Assembly: GCF_033954835.1 (NCBI RefSeq)
Contig: NZ_CP121471.1
Coordinates: 5,264,501 to 5,328,500 of the forward strand
Reading direction: 5' to 3'
Source of the DNA: Thiorhodovibrio frisius
Lineage (GTDB): Bacteria > Pseudomonadota > Gammaproteobacteria > Chromatiales > Chromatiaceae
Length of the DNA: 64,000 nucleotides
Shown here: positions 29,098 to 37,424 of the stretch, piece after piece
Layout of the letters: every line of letters begins with the position of its first letter
How positions within the stretch are numbered: the first letter of the stretch is position 1
Notes under the pieces: model-generated
The model's input: only the letters and a program-made list of their open reading frames with translations
What the model was told of the DNA's origin: nothing
Databases searched by the model: none
Translations under genes and position numbers: made by a program

Positions 29098-30519
29098 TCA
29101 TGGCTGCCCGCCCTCGGCCAGCCAACCACCACGGAAGCCGGCGCGGTGCAGGCCCGTGCGGATCGGCTTGGAGCCGCGCAGCAGTCGCCACAGCAGGCCG
29201 GAGCGGAAGTTCTCGATCATCAGCACGATCAGGCCCTGGTCGAGCCCGAAGGTACCTTCGGAGATCCAGCCATCGTGCACGGTGTCGTTGTAGCCGCTGG
29301 CGCGTGCGGCGCGGTCATCGGTGGCGGACCCGCGCGCGAGCATCCGCCGGATGGCTGGCAGCGCGATCTCGGGGGCAAAGACCAGGGAGGCCAGCACCGA
29401 GGGGCCGGAGAGGGTGCCGTCGTCGAGGCCGTAGGGCACGCCGCGCGCCGCATAACCGTAGAATGACTGTCGGCGTCCGGCGATGCGTTGCCGTGGGGTC
29501 TTGGGACCGTCGCCGGCCGACAGGCCCCAGCCGTCCTCGCCGTAGCCGACGAAGCCACGCGGGTTACGGATCGCGTACTCGCGCTGCACGTAGGTGGCGC
29601 GGCGGCTGTTCTCGAAGTAGTCGCAGTGTTTCTCGCGCATGAAGTCGTCGCGGATGTCCCGAAAGTCGATCCAGGCGTGCGAGAACTGGTGGATGAACAG
29701 CGGCCCGGCATAGAGGAAGTCGATGCCGTACAGATTCTCCCACTGGTAGGTGCTGGTCCAGGCCGGGAAGCTGGCCTCGCTCAGCGGATGGGTCGGCGAG
29801 CCCAGGCCGAGCGTGTAGAGCAGGAGGGCCTCGCTGTAGCCCTCCCAGCCATAGTTGAGAAAGCCGCTCTTGGGCTTCCAGCCCATCACGAGGGCGGCGC
29901 CTTTGCGCTGGGCCCAGCACCAGTCCACGCGGCGGTAAAGCCTGTCGGCCAGCGCGCGCAGCTCGGTCTCGTCCGCCGTGGCGGCAGTGAAATAGGCCGC
30001 CGCCGTCAGCATGCCGGCCAGCAACAGCGCGGTGTCGATCAGCGAGACCTCGCAGCGCCGGGCCCGCGTGCCGCTGTCCTGGTGCAAAAAGTGGAAGTAG
30101 AAGCCGCGGTACCCGGTCGATTCCGGCGTGCCGCTCTGGTCGCTGTCCCGGAAGAAGCGCAGCGCGGTCAGGCTGCGCTGCAGGGCCTCGGCGCGCGTCA
30201 TCCAGCCGCGCTCGACGCCGACCGGGTAGGCCGAGAGGGCAAAGCCAACGACCGCGATGCTCGCATGTGAGCCCGGTCGCGAGGTATCGGCCACCAGGCC
30301 ATTGTCGCGGTTGGTGTGCCGGACGAAGTAATCGAAGGCGGCGCGCTGCAAGCCGTCCAGCATGGCTTCGTCGGCCAGCGACAGGGGCTCGGCGTCTGCC
30401 GCGGGAGGAAGTGCGGGCGTCTGCGTCACGATGGCGTCAGCGATGTCTTGCCCGCTGGAATTGCCTGTTCTGATGGCAACGTCATCATGGGCCCGCCTCG
30501 TAGCAAAGCAATGGGTCAA
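29098..30519 (-). CDS. Glucoamylase-like glycoside hydrolase family protein (PF10091 type)
   Basis: 473 residues with the (alpha/alpha)6-barrel pattern of the 'putative glucoamylase' family: TSRPGSHASIAVVGFALSAY, RGFYFHFLHQDSGTR, EVSLIDTALLLAG, and later QFSHAWIDFRDIRDDFM and GEDGWGLSAGDGP. Related domains occur in cyclic beta-glucan synthases and as stand-alone periplasmic enzymes; substrate unknown. No signal peptide is evident. The frame opens with TTG at 30519 overlapping the stop of the preceding metallopeptidase gene; the first conserved block begins about 45 residues later, so the true start may be an internal GTG. Confidence 0.8.
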   Translation of the reverse strand: MTHCFATRRAHDDVAIRTGNSSGQDIADAIVTQTPALPPAADAEPLSLADEAMLDGLQRAAFDYFVRHTNRDNGLVADTSRPGSHASIAVVGFALSAYPVGVERGWMTRAEALQRSLTALRFFRDSDQSGTPESTGYRGFYFHFLHQDSGTRARRCEVSLIDTALLLAGMLTAAAYFTAATADETELRALADRLYRRVDWCWAQRKGAALVMGWKPKSGFLNYGWEGYSEALLLYTLGLGSPTHPLSEASFPAWTSTYQWENLYGIDFLYAGPLFIHQFSHAWIDFRDIRDDFMREKHCDYFENSRRATYVQREYAIRNPRGFVGYGEDGWGLSAGDGPKTPRQRIAGRRQSFYGYAARGVPYGLDDGTLSGPSVLASLVFAPEIALPAIRRMLARGSATDDRAARASGYNDTVHDGWISEGTFGLDQGLIVLMIENFRSGLLWRLLRGSKPIRTGLHRAGFRGGWLAEGGQP

Positions 30520-30839
30520 CCCCGCGCCGAGCTATCCATGTCCGCCAACCTTTCCTCCATCGCCTCGTAATCCCCCAGATGCGCCTGCATCAGGCTCTTC
30601 CAGAGCTTGCCGTGGTTGGGCACCGAGAAGTGCAGCATCTCATGCACAATGACGTAGTCCCACAGCTCGGTATCCAGCGCGAGCAATTCGTCGTTGAAAT
30701 TCAGCCGACCGTTGGTGGAGCAGGACGCCCACTTCCTGCGCATGGGGCGGACGCTGAGCTGGACCACCCGCACCTCCAACCGCTGCGCCCAGTGGCGAAC
30801 TCGCGCCTTGAAGGCCTGCTTGCGTGCGGCATCGGCCAT
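30516..30839 (-). CDS. YgjP-like (DUF45) zinc metallopeptidase of the hsd locus
   Basis: 107 residues from ATG 30839. The zinc-binding motif HEMLH (in YVIVHEMLHF) with a later PNHGKLWKSL and the upstream RRKWASCSTNGRLNFN are the DUF45/YgjP signature. The protein is shorter than E. coli YgjP (about 170). It lies 4 bases after hsdR; such small metallopeptidases are recurrent neighbours of type I restriction genes, where a role in controlling or trimming restriction subunits has been suggested but not shown. Confidence 0.85.
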   Translation of the reverse strand: MADAARKQAFKARVRHWAQRLEVRVVQLSVRPMRRKWASCSTNGRLNFNDELLALDTELWDYVIVHEMLHFSVPNHGKLWKSLMQAHLGDYEAMEERLADMDSSARG

Positions 30840-30843
30840 CCCG

Positions 30844-33780
30844 TTAGATCCGCTGCGCCTTGTCCAGCAATGTGAACAACTCATCCACCAGTGCCGTGAC
30901 CCGGTCCAGATCCTCCGTCTCGGCGAAGATCGCGAAGGTCACCCGCTTGCGCAGCTCGCGCAGGGCGTTCTCGCTTCGCTTCCAGTTGGGGAATTTCCCA
31001 AAGGCCAGCCGGATCTTGCGGCTGACTGCCTCGGGGTTGCCGATCCCGGCATCCAACAGGGTGCGGTAGACGAAATAGGTCAGGCCGTCGAAGGACTTCT
31101 CGGACTGCTCCTGCTTTCTGGTCTCGTTCGACTCGACCTCCCGCAGCAGCGCCGCCAGGGCCTCCGCCGTGTCGAGCTGGCGGCTTTCGAAGGCATCCTG
31201 CACCGCCCGCGCACGCTCGGCCATGGCGATAAGGTAGGGGTCCTCGCTCTCCTCCTCGGCCTTGCGCTCGATGCCCTTCACCAGGTTGATCACCTTGGTG
31301 GCGTCGCCGCCCTGGCGCTGCTTGATCAGCGCGATGGTCTCGGCGTTGATCTCGACCAGCCCATCGACAGGTCGAACCTCGTAGGTGCCGACCTGCTCCT
31401 GGACCAGCAGGTTGGTCTTGCGCTGGAACTCACGATCCACCTGCACGCGCCTGCTGTAAGCCTGGCGGACGACCGCGTAGATGGCGGACAGAGTGCCGTA
31501 GTCGTCCATGAAGGGCCGCAGGAAGGCATCCGGCGAGATGATCTCATAGAGCATCTCGATCTCCTTGTACTCCTTGAAGAACGCCTTGCGCCGCTCGGGG
31601 TCGCGGAAATGCTCGATGAGGGTGTCCACGTCCTTGTCGTTGAAGTTGCGCTCGATCAGGCCGAGGTAGGCCGGGGCCTTGGACTCCATCTTGTTTTTGA
31701 ACAGGACCTTCAGCAGCTTCAGGTCCTTGACGATGGCGTTGATCTCGTCGCTGTCGAAGGCCAGCGCCTTTTCCAGGTTGTCGAAAATGCCGACGAAGTC
31801 AAAGACGAAGCCGTGGGGCTTCACCATCTCCTGGGCCTCGTTCTCATAGGGACGGTTCACGCGGGCGATGGCCTGCAGCAGTGTGTGGTCCCGCATCGGC
31901 TTGTCGAGATACATGGCGTAGAGCACCGGCGCGTCGAAGCCGGTGAGCAGCTTCTCGGTGACGATGAGGATCTTGGGCTGCTGGTCGAGCTTGCCGAAGC
32001 TTTTGCGGATCTGCCGCTCTCGCTTCGGGTCGAGATGGAATTCCTTGAGCAGCTTCGAGTCGTTGTTGCTGCCGGTGTAGACGACCTCGGAATACTCGGG
32101 CGGCAGGCCCATCTCCATGAACACAGCATCCAGCGCGTGCTTGTAGTGGGCGCAGGCCTCGCGGTCCACGCCGACTAGGAAGGCCTTGTAGCCGAGCGGC
32201 TCGACGTTCTCGCGGTAGTGGCTGGCGACAAACTGCGCCACCTTCTGAATCCGCTCCTTGCCCTTGAGGAAGTTCTTCAGATTCACCGCCCGATCGAGGA
32301 TCCTATTCAGCTCCTCGATGTCCGCCACTCCCTCGGCCTCGGCCAGCGACAGGAACTCCTTGTCCAGCGTCTCGTGCGGGACCAGCATCTCGTTCGGGGC
32401 GAGCTGGTAGTAGAGCGGCAGCGTCGTGCCGTCCTCGATGCTGTCGGCGATGGAATACTTGTGCAGATACCCTTGGTCGTCCTCGCAGCCGAAGGTCTTG
32501 AAGGTGCCCTTGCCGTAGACCGTCTTGTCTACCGGGGTGCCGGTGAAGCCGATGAAGGTCGCATTCGGCAGGCCGGCCATCAAAAAGTTGCCGAGATCGC
32601 CGCCGGTGGTCCGGTGGGCCTCGTCGATGAGCACGTAGATGTTCGAGCGCGTGTTGAGGTTCGCCGGCATGTCGCGGAACTTGTGGATCATCGTCACGAT
32701 GATGCCCCGATAGTCGTCGCGCAACAGCTGGTTGAGCCGGGCGATGCTGCTGGCGTGCTCCAGGTTGCCCAAGCCCAGCGCCGCGAGGTTCTTAAGCATC
32801 TGATCTTCCAGCTCGTTGCGGTCGATCATCAGCAGCACGGTGGGCTTGTCCGCCTCCGGCGCGCGGAACAGCCGCTCCGCCGCCTTGATCATGGTGAAAG
32901 TCTTGCCGCTGCCCTGGGTATGCCAGACCAGACCGCGGGTGCGCAGGGAATCAAGGGCGCGGCGGACCGCCGCCTCCACCGCGCCGGTCTGATGCTGGCG
33001 CAGGATGTACTTGTTCAGCTCCTCGTCCTTTTCGGCAAAGACGATGTAGTCCTTCAGGAAGCCGAGCACCTGCGGGATGGCGCAGAAGCCCTTCACCTTG
33101 GCCTCCAGCTTGCCGACCTCCGCATCCTTCCAGTTGAAAATGTTCCGCCGCACCGTGTTCCAGCTCACCCCGTAGCAAAAGCCAATGGCATCTGTGGCGG
33201 TGAAGAGCTGCTGCGACACGAACAGCTCGGGCGTTTCGCGGTGATAGCGCCGGATCTGGTCAACCCCCAGCGCAATCGCCTCGTCCTTGTTGGCGTTCTT
33301 GCACTCGATCACCAGCACCGGGATGCCGTTGATGAGAAAGACGATGTCTTGCCGCGTTCCGTAGTGGCCGTTGTGAAAGGCCCACTCCTCGGTGACCTCG
33401 TAGACGTTGTTTTCGGGATGCTCGTAATCGATCAGGATCAGGTCGCGCTCGCGCTTCGCATCAACGTCGAAAAACTTGCCCCGGTTGCGCAGATGCTCGA
33501 CGAACTCCCGGTTGCCGTAAATGTCGGTGTGAAGATGGCGGAACTGTCCGAGCAGCGCGCCCCCGGCCTCGGCATAGCGCGGGTTGAATTCCCGAATCTT
33601 GGCGGCGAGCAAGTCATCAAAAAACAGCGAACGGTTCTTGGCGCGGTCGGCAACTGGTACGTCAGGGTCAAACCCGCGCCGATGCTCGGTCTCCTCGCGA
33701 GACACAAAGGTCCAACCGATGGCCTGGGCGTATTCCAGAATGCGGGACTGAACAGTCTTGTGCTCGCCGGGGGTTGGCAT
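30844..33780 (-). CDS. hsdR: Type I restriction endonuclease subunit HsdR
   Basis: 978 residues. The nuclease domain has Asp145 and the ECK pair in VLVIECKNA (Glu159, Lys161). The superfamily 2 motor follows with HTQGSGKT (Walker A, 287-294), LIDEAH (386-389), FTGTP, and late motifs including FDAPVLYAMYLDKPM and QAIARVNRP. All key residues are intact. It cleaves unmodified DNA after ATP-driven translocation as part of the HsdR2M2S1 complex. The cognate hsdM and hsdS are upstream at 41178-42737 and 37425-38690, separated by the RloC-like gene and a toxin-antitoxin insertion. Confidence 0.95.
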   Translation of the reverse strand: MPTPGEHKTVQSRILEYAQAIGWTFVSREETEHRRGFDPDVPVADRAKNRSLFFDDLLAAKIREFNPRYAEAGGALLGQFRHLHTDIYGNREFVEHLRNRGKFFDVDAKRERDLILIDYEHPENNVYEVTEEWAFHNGHYGTRQDIVFLINGIPVLVIECKNANKDEAIALGVDQIRRYHRETPELFVSQQLFTATDAIGFCYGVSWNTVRRNIFNWKDAEVGKLEAKVKGFCAIPQVLGFLKDYIVFAEKDEELNKYILRQHQTGAVEAAVRRALDSLRTRGLVWHTQGSGKTFTMIKAAERLFRAPEADKPTVLLMIDRNELEDQMLKNLAALGLGNLEHASSIARLNQLLRDDYRGIIVTMIHKFRDMPANLNTRSNIYVLIDEAHRTTGGDLGNFLMAGLPNATFIGFTGTPVDKTVYGKGTFKTFGCEDDQGYLHKYSIADSIEDGTTLPLYYQLAPNEMLVPHETLDKEFLSLAEAEGVADIEELNRILDRAVNLKNFLKGKERIQKVAQFVASHYRENVEPLGYKAFLVGVDREACAHYKHALDAVFMEMGLPPEYSEVVYTGSNNDSKLLKEFHLDPKRERQIRKSFGKLDQQPKILIVTEKLLTGFDAPVLYAMYLDKPMRDHTLLQAIARVNRPYENEAQEMVKPHGFVFDFVGIFDNLEKALAFDSDEINAIVKDLKLLKVLFKNKMESKAPAYLGLIERNFNDKDVDTLIEHFRDPERRKAFFKEYKEIEMLYEIISPDAFLRPFMDDYGTLSAIYAVVRQAYSRRVQVDREFQRKTNLLVQEQVGTYEVRPVDGLVEINAETIALIKQRQGGDATKVINLVKGIERKAEEESEDPYLIAMAERARAVQDAFESRQLDTAEALAALLREVESNETRKQEQSEKSFDGLTYFVYRTLLDAGIGNPEAVSRKIRLAFGKFPNWKRSENALRELRKRVTFAIFAETEDLDRVTALVDELFTLLDKAQRI

Positions 33781-33785
33781 AGGTA

Positions 33786-34304
33786 TCAGGGGAGTCTTTC
33801 GGCTTCGCAGATCACATCGTCCAGGAGACTGCGCTTCAGGTGCAGGGTCGATTTTTCGGGTAACACCCTCAGAACCTCGATCAGTTCGTCCCTCGAACGC
33901 TGGCCGCGACGGATTGCGCGCAGCAGAATGCCAAGTGTTCCATGCGCCCTGATCGAGAGATTGCGAGCTGCCAGGCGCGCCGCCGTGTCATCGGTCAACA
34001 ACAAAGCGGGATCATGCTCCAGCGCAACCCGAAGCGCCTCCATTTCCCCTGCATGCAGGGAAAGGAGCCGGGCCATGGCGGCGAGTGCGGGCGGCACGGG
34101 TTGCGTGGGTGTGAGCTGCCGCAGAACCACAACAGACTGGCCCAGCACCCTCGGCCGGTGCCGCTGCACTTCGCGCCAAACCTCCTCCGGTACCAAGACA
34201 ACAGGGAAGTCAGCCAACAGGTCCAGGCACCCGAGTTCGTCCAGGTGAATGAGCGGTCCCGCATCACAGACGACCAGCGGCGGACGCTGGTCAGTCTCGT
34301 CCAC
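33786..34304 (-). CDS. DUF3368 PIN-domain toxin
   Basis: 172 residues. The PIN-fold acidic residues are visible in VVCDAGPLIHL (first Asp), GEMEALRVAL (Glu) and LLLTDDTAARLAA (paired Asp). DUF3368 proteins are ribonuclease toxins of VapBC-like modules. The start overlaps the antitoxin stop by 14 bases, giving antitoxin-then-toxin order with coupling. The stop lies 6 bases from the hsdR start, so the module may drive hsdR transcription. Confidence 0.85.
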   Translation of the reverse strand: MDETDQRPPLVVCDAGPLIHLDELGCLDLLADFPVVLVPEEVWREVQRHRPRVLGQSVVVLRQLTPTQPVPPALAAMARLLSLHAGEMEALRVALEHDPALLLTDDTAARLAARNLSIRAHGTLGILLRAIRRGQRSRDELIEVLRVLPEKSTLHLKRSLLDDVICEAERLP

Positions 34305-34491
34305 GAAGACCCCACTCTACATCTTCCTTGATAAAGGATTCGGTCAGCGACGCCTCGTGGGACTCCAGAAATCGCCTTAGCGCCTCCGCCAGCAGGTCAT
34401 TGAAGTCCGTCGCCCAGCCTTCCGCGACGAATGCTCGGGCCTGAGCCGCAAGCTCCGCAGGGAGTTCAGCCTCGATCAAGGTGTTGTTCAT
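34291..34491 (-). CDS. VapB-like antitoxin
   Basis: 66 residues: an N-terminal strand (NNTLIEAELPAELAAQA) followed by helices AFVAEGWATDFNDLLAEALR and a C-terminal tail ALTE-like (SLTESFIKEDVEWGL). This is the UPF0175/CopG-like pattern that accompanies DUF3368 toxins; a ribbon-helix-helix DNA-binding domain is likely. It should autoregulate the module. Confidence 0.8.
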   Translation of the reverse strand: MNNTLIEAELPAELAAQARAFVAEGWATDFNDLLAEALRRFLESHEASLTESFIKEDVEWGLRGRD

Positions 34492-34499
34492 GGGTTTTA

Positions 34500-34872
34500 G
34501 TCCGAAGTGCAACATGTGTGCGGTTTGACAACCGCGGGCGAACATCCGCGCGGTAGTCGAAGAACCTGCCGCGGTTGCGCAGGTGCTCGACGAACTCCCG
34601 GTTGCCGTAGATGTCGGTGTCGAGATAGCGAAACTGCCCGGGCAAAGCGCCCTCGGCCTCGGTCTAGCGCGGGTTGAATTCCCGCACCTTGGCGTCGAGC
34701 AGGTCGTCGGAGAAGAGCGAACGGTTTTGTTGGCGCGGTCGGCGGGCGGCGCGTCCAGATCAAACCCGCACCGGCGCTCGGCCTTCTCGCGCGACACAAT
34801 CGTCCAAACCATGGCCTCGGGGTATTCGAGTATCCGGGCTTGGACGGTTATGTGTTCTCGGCGTGTAGGCAT
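34500..34872 (-). pseudogene. hsdR: Broken 5' end of a second hsdR
   Basis: From ATG 34872 the frame reads ARILEYPEAMVWTIVSREKA and FDLDAPPADRAN, clearly the HsdR N-terminus (compare 33780 downward). A frameshift after about 47 codons and an in-frame stop follow, while a second frame continues with DIYGNREFVEHLRNRGRFF, still HsdR-like, before similarity ends near 34540. Nucleotide similarity to the intact hsdR 5' end is high. It lies between the RloC-like gene and the toxin-antitoxin pair. Confidence 0.85.
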
Positions 34873-34873
34873 G

Positions 34874-37408
34874 CTATATTTTTCTTCCAATTATCGCCGT
34901 CTCGATCATCTTAATTGCATCGTACCGAGTCTGAAACATTGCCTTGTCGGTGTTGATGTAGGCATTTCGAGGGTCGTCGTGCTCGGAAATGCTTAGTTTC
35001 GCGAAGAGATCCTTCAGCGTCTGTGCTTCGGCGGGAAGAAGAGGAACTACCTTGGTGAAATCATTGAAGGCAGAGACTTGCTGGCTCTTCTGCTTATATT
35101 GATGCCGTTGCTTGTTGAAGACGTGGGTATTGACTACCGCCTCGATTAGTCGGCGCATTTTGCCCGCCATTTTCTCTTTCTGCGCCTTCGTTGGCTCGCC
35201 CGCGACAGCTAAGACTGAATCGATGTCAGCCTTCAGCTCCTCGATGTTCTCGCTGTAGGCGTCAATGGCGGTGCAACTCTCGATGACGTGTACGGCCATA
35301 TGGGGGTTAAGCGCAGACGCGTTCAAAGTCGTCTGAATCTGAACGAAAAATTCCCAGTTATGCGTAAAAATAATTATCTGACGATTCGGATGCGCTTGAA
35401 TTAAGTCGCGAAGCCGATTGCAGTAGTTGCCGATGTAGTTGTAGTCGAAACTGGAAATGGGATCATCGAACACGATGACTTGTTGTTGGCAGGTCTCGAG
35501 TTCTGCGAAGAAAAGGGCAAGCGCGTGGACTCGTTGCTCACCTTCGCTCAGAACCGAATCAATTCTCTGGCCCGCGACATGATGATCTACAGTGACAGCC
35601 CCGTCACCGCCGACGTCCTTAAGCTCAACTCCGAATGCTCTCATATTTTTCTCAGCAAGCGCGATATATTCTGCGTTCAATCGGTTCTTGAAATCATCTA
35701 CGACAAGCTCCTTATGAGCCTTCTTCGCAGTTGATGTCACCTTGCGCAGAACGTTTGAAAAATTTGGGATCGAGCCGTCCCAGAAAGTCGCGATTCGCAT
35801 TCTCCGACGTGTATCCTTTAAAAGATCAATATTCTCGAAAATCTCTTTCGCGTAAAGCAACGCCTGGCACTCTTTAGCGACTTGCTCAAGTTGCTTTAGA
35901 AGCTCTGCCCGGTCTTTTAGGGCCTGAGCGATGAGTTCAGATTTCTCCTCTGATTGAGCTAAAAGACCATCGCTGAGTTTTCGAATCGCCATGACTGAAT
36001 CCTTGCAGACTTGATCAATTTCTTCTCCTGCCTTGAAGCGGGTCAGGATTGCTTTTCCAGACATTTTGACCGCATCTATCGTTTCCTCAGCCAAGACGGA
36101 ATCTTTTGCCCATTCATCAGGCTCAGAGTCTGAGATCACTTTAAGATTCTTCTCGGCTGTTTCGATCTGCTTCCGAAGTTCGGTAATCAGCGAATCAAGT
36201 TCTCCTGTGAGAAGATCGGAATACTTCTTGAACAGCTCCAGCTCACTTTCGCGCAAGGCTTGCTTACAAAGGGGGCACTCTTGAGGCTCTGGCGAATGGA
36301 GATTGCGTACTTCGTTCGCAGGCCGAATGAGAGCCATTAGTTTGTCTAGAGTCGCACCTGATGGAATAAGTGCTTTAGCCAGAATCTCTAGCTCCTCTTC
36401 TTTTGCCTTTAGGACTCTGGCCTGAGCAACCGGATCGATTTCAACGAGCTTCTCAGCTGCACTTAAGATCGGTTGGATCTCTCCGTGCAGACTTTTCATC
36501 GCAGCAGCCTCCCCCTTGAGTAGTTTGAGGCCCTCTTCAGAAATAGCCTTCTCGAGCTCATCCTTCTTTTTGAGCTTTTCTGGAAGTTCACTGTCTTCAG
36601 TATATGCCTCACCCAGGTTTATCTCGGATTGGAGAGCCGCGAGTGTCGGAGTATTCAAACCAGCAAGCACAGAGCCGTCGAAAGACTCGAACTTTGTGCG
36701 GATCTGATCAGCGAGTCCAGAAAGCAGAGTTACGTTCTCACCCTGCCTTCTTTGCAGCTCTGTACGGAGTTCCTCGCAGTGCTTTTTCACCGTTCCAAAT
36801 ACATCCAACTTAAACGGCGAAAGCTCGATAATACGTCCGGGCTGGACAGAGTTGGTGATGTTGTGGATAGCAATGCCCGAGTCGAAGTATTTCACTACGC
36901 TTGAGCGGACTCCGTAGGCAACCGTTGATGTCCAATTCTGAACGGCTGCATCCGAAGTGAACCTGAAGCTGAATGATGGAGAGGCTGCCCCGGTAGCGCG
37001 AACGTCATTCAGCGGTCGCCTAGGCGCATCGCTAGACGCTAGAATCTGTAATGCTTCGCACAGACTGGATTTCCCGCTTCCATTCGCCCCGAAAACGATT
37101 GTTGCTCGTTTCGGAAACGATGCAGCTAGTGAATTATTTAGGCGTTTGAAGCCATTGAACGGACCGATCGCTTCAAGCCGCTCAGGCGCTGGAGCGGCGA
37201 CGCCTGTTGGGGCGGCGGCTGCTGGGGGCGCAGGCTGCCGAAAGTAGCTTGCCTGTTTTGTGAAAAGCTGAACGAGGGTCTCCAGATCAATAGGACTCAG
37301 AGTTGTCGTTCCGGAAGCGGCTAGATCACAGATCATTTCTAGCCATGGGATGCCCTCGGTGTGCCCGAGGTCTCGAATGTATCCAATTGCATCAGGGTGT
37401 GTGGGCAT
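34874..37408 (-). CDS. RloC/PrrC-like ATPase with zinc hook, candidate anticodon nuclease
   Basis: 844 residues from ATG 37408. Walker A GANGSGKS is at 107-114; long coiled coils (about 205-375 and 390-530) are interrupted by a hook motif CPLC at 378-381; the ABC signature LSEGEQR is at 620-626 and Walker B VIVFDDP around 644-650, followed by the H-loop FTHNWEF. This is the Rad50-like layout of RloC and the AAA_13 (PrrC) family. The C-terminal 100 residues contain R752xxxE756 and a later H810 in SISEHDDP, a plausible equivalent of the Arg-Glu-His anticodon-nuclease triad. The spacing between Glu and His (54) is larger than the 32 of T4-responsive PrrC, so catalysis is inference. It follows hsdS by 16 bases. 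Base composition is AT-richer than its neighbours. A TTG start at 37435 is possible. Confidence 0.72.
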   Translation of the reverse strand: MPTHPDAIGYIRDLGHTEGIPWLEMICDLAASGTTTLSPIDLETLVQLFTKQASYFRQPAPPAAAAPTGVAAPAPERLEAIGPFNGFKRLNNSLAASFPKRATIVFGANGSGKSSLCEALQILASSDAPRRPLNDVRATGAASPSFSFRFTSDAAVQNWTSTVAYGVRSSVVKYFDSGIAIHNITNSVQPGRIIELSPFKLDVFGTVKKHCEELRTELQRRQGENVTLLSGLADQIRTKFESFDGSVLAGLNTPTLAALQSEINLGEAYTEDSELPEKLKKKDELEKAISEEGLKLLKGEAAAMKSLHGEIQPILSAAEKLVEIDPVAQARVLKAKEEELEILAKALIPSGATLDKLMALIRPANEVRNLHSPEPQECPLCKQALRESELELFKKYSDLLTGELDSLITELRKQIETAEKNLKVISDSEPDEWAKDSVLAEETIDAVKMSGKAILTRFKAGEEIDQVCKDSVMAIRKLSDGLLAQSEEKSELIAQALKDRAELLKQLEQVAKECQALLYAKEIFENIDLLKDTRRRMRIATFWDGSIPNFSNVLRKVTSTAKKAHKELVVDDFKNRLNAEYIALAEKNMRAFGVELKDVGGDGAVTVDHHVAGQRIDSVLSEGEQRVHALALFFAELETCQQQVIVFDDPISSFDYNYIGNYCNRLRDLIQAHPNRQIIIFTHNWEFFVQIQTTLNASALNPHMAVHVIESCTAIDAYSENIEELKADIDSVLAVAGEPTKAQKEKMAGKMRRLIEAVVNTHVFNKQRHQYKQKSQQVSAFNDFTKVVPLLPAEAQTLKDLFAKLSISEHDDPRNAYINTDKAMFQTRYDAIKMIETAIIGRKI

Positions 37409-37424
37409 GGCGGAAAGGCTCTGC

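Noticed and set aside
32218-34248. 676-codon plus-strand frame
   Set aside because: Antisense to hsdR and the PIN module; composition follows the hsdR codons.
34874-37408. Rad50/SbcC or generic SMC protein
   Set aside because: No SbcD/Mre11 partner; hsd-locus position, length and the C-terminal extension after the ATPase head fit RloC/PrrC better.
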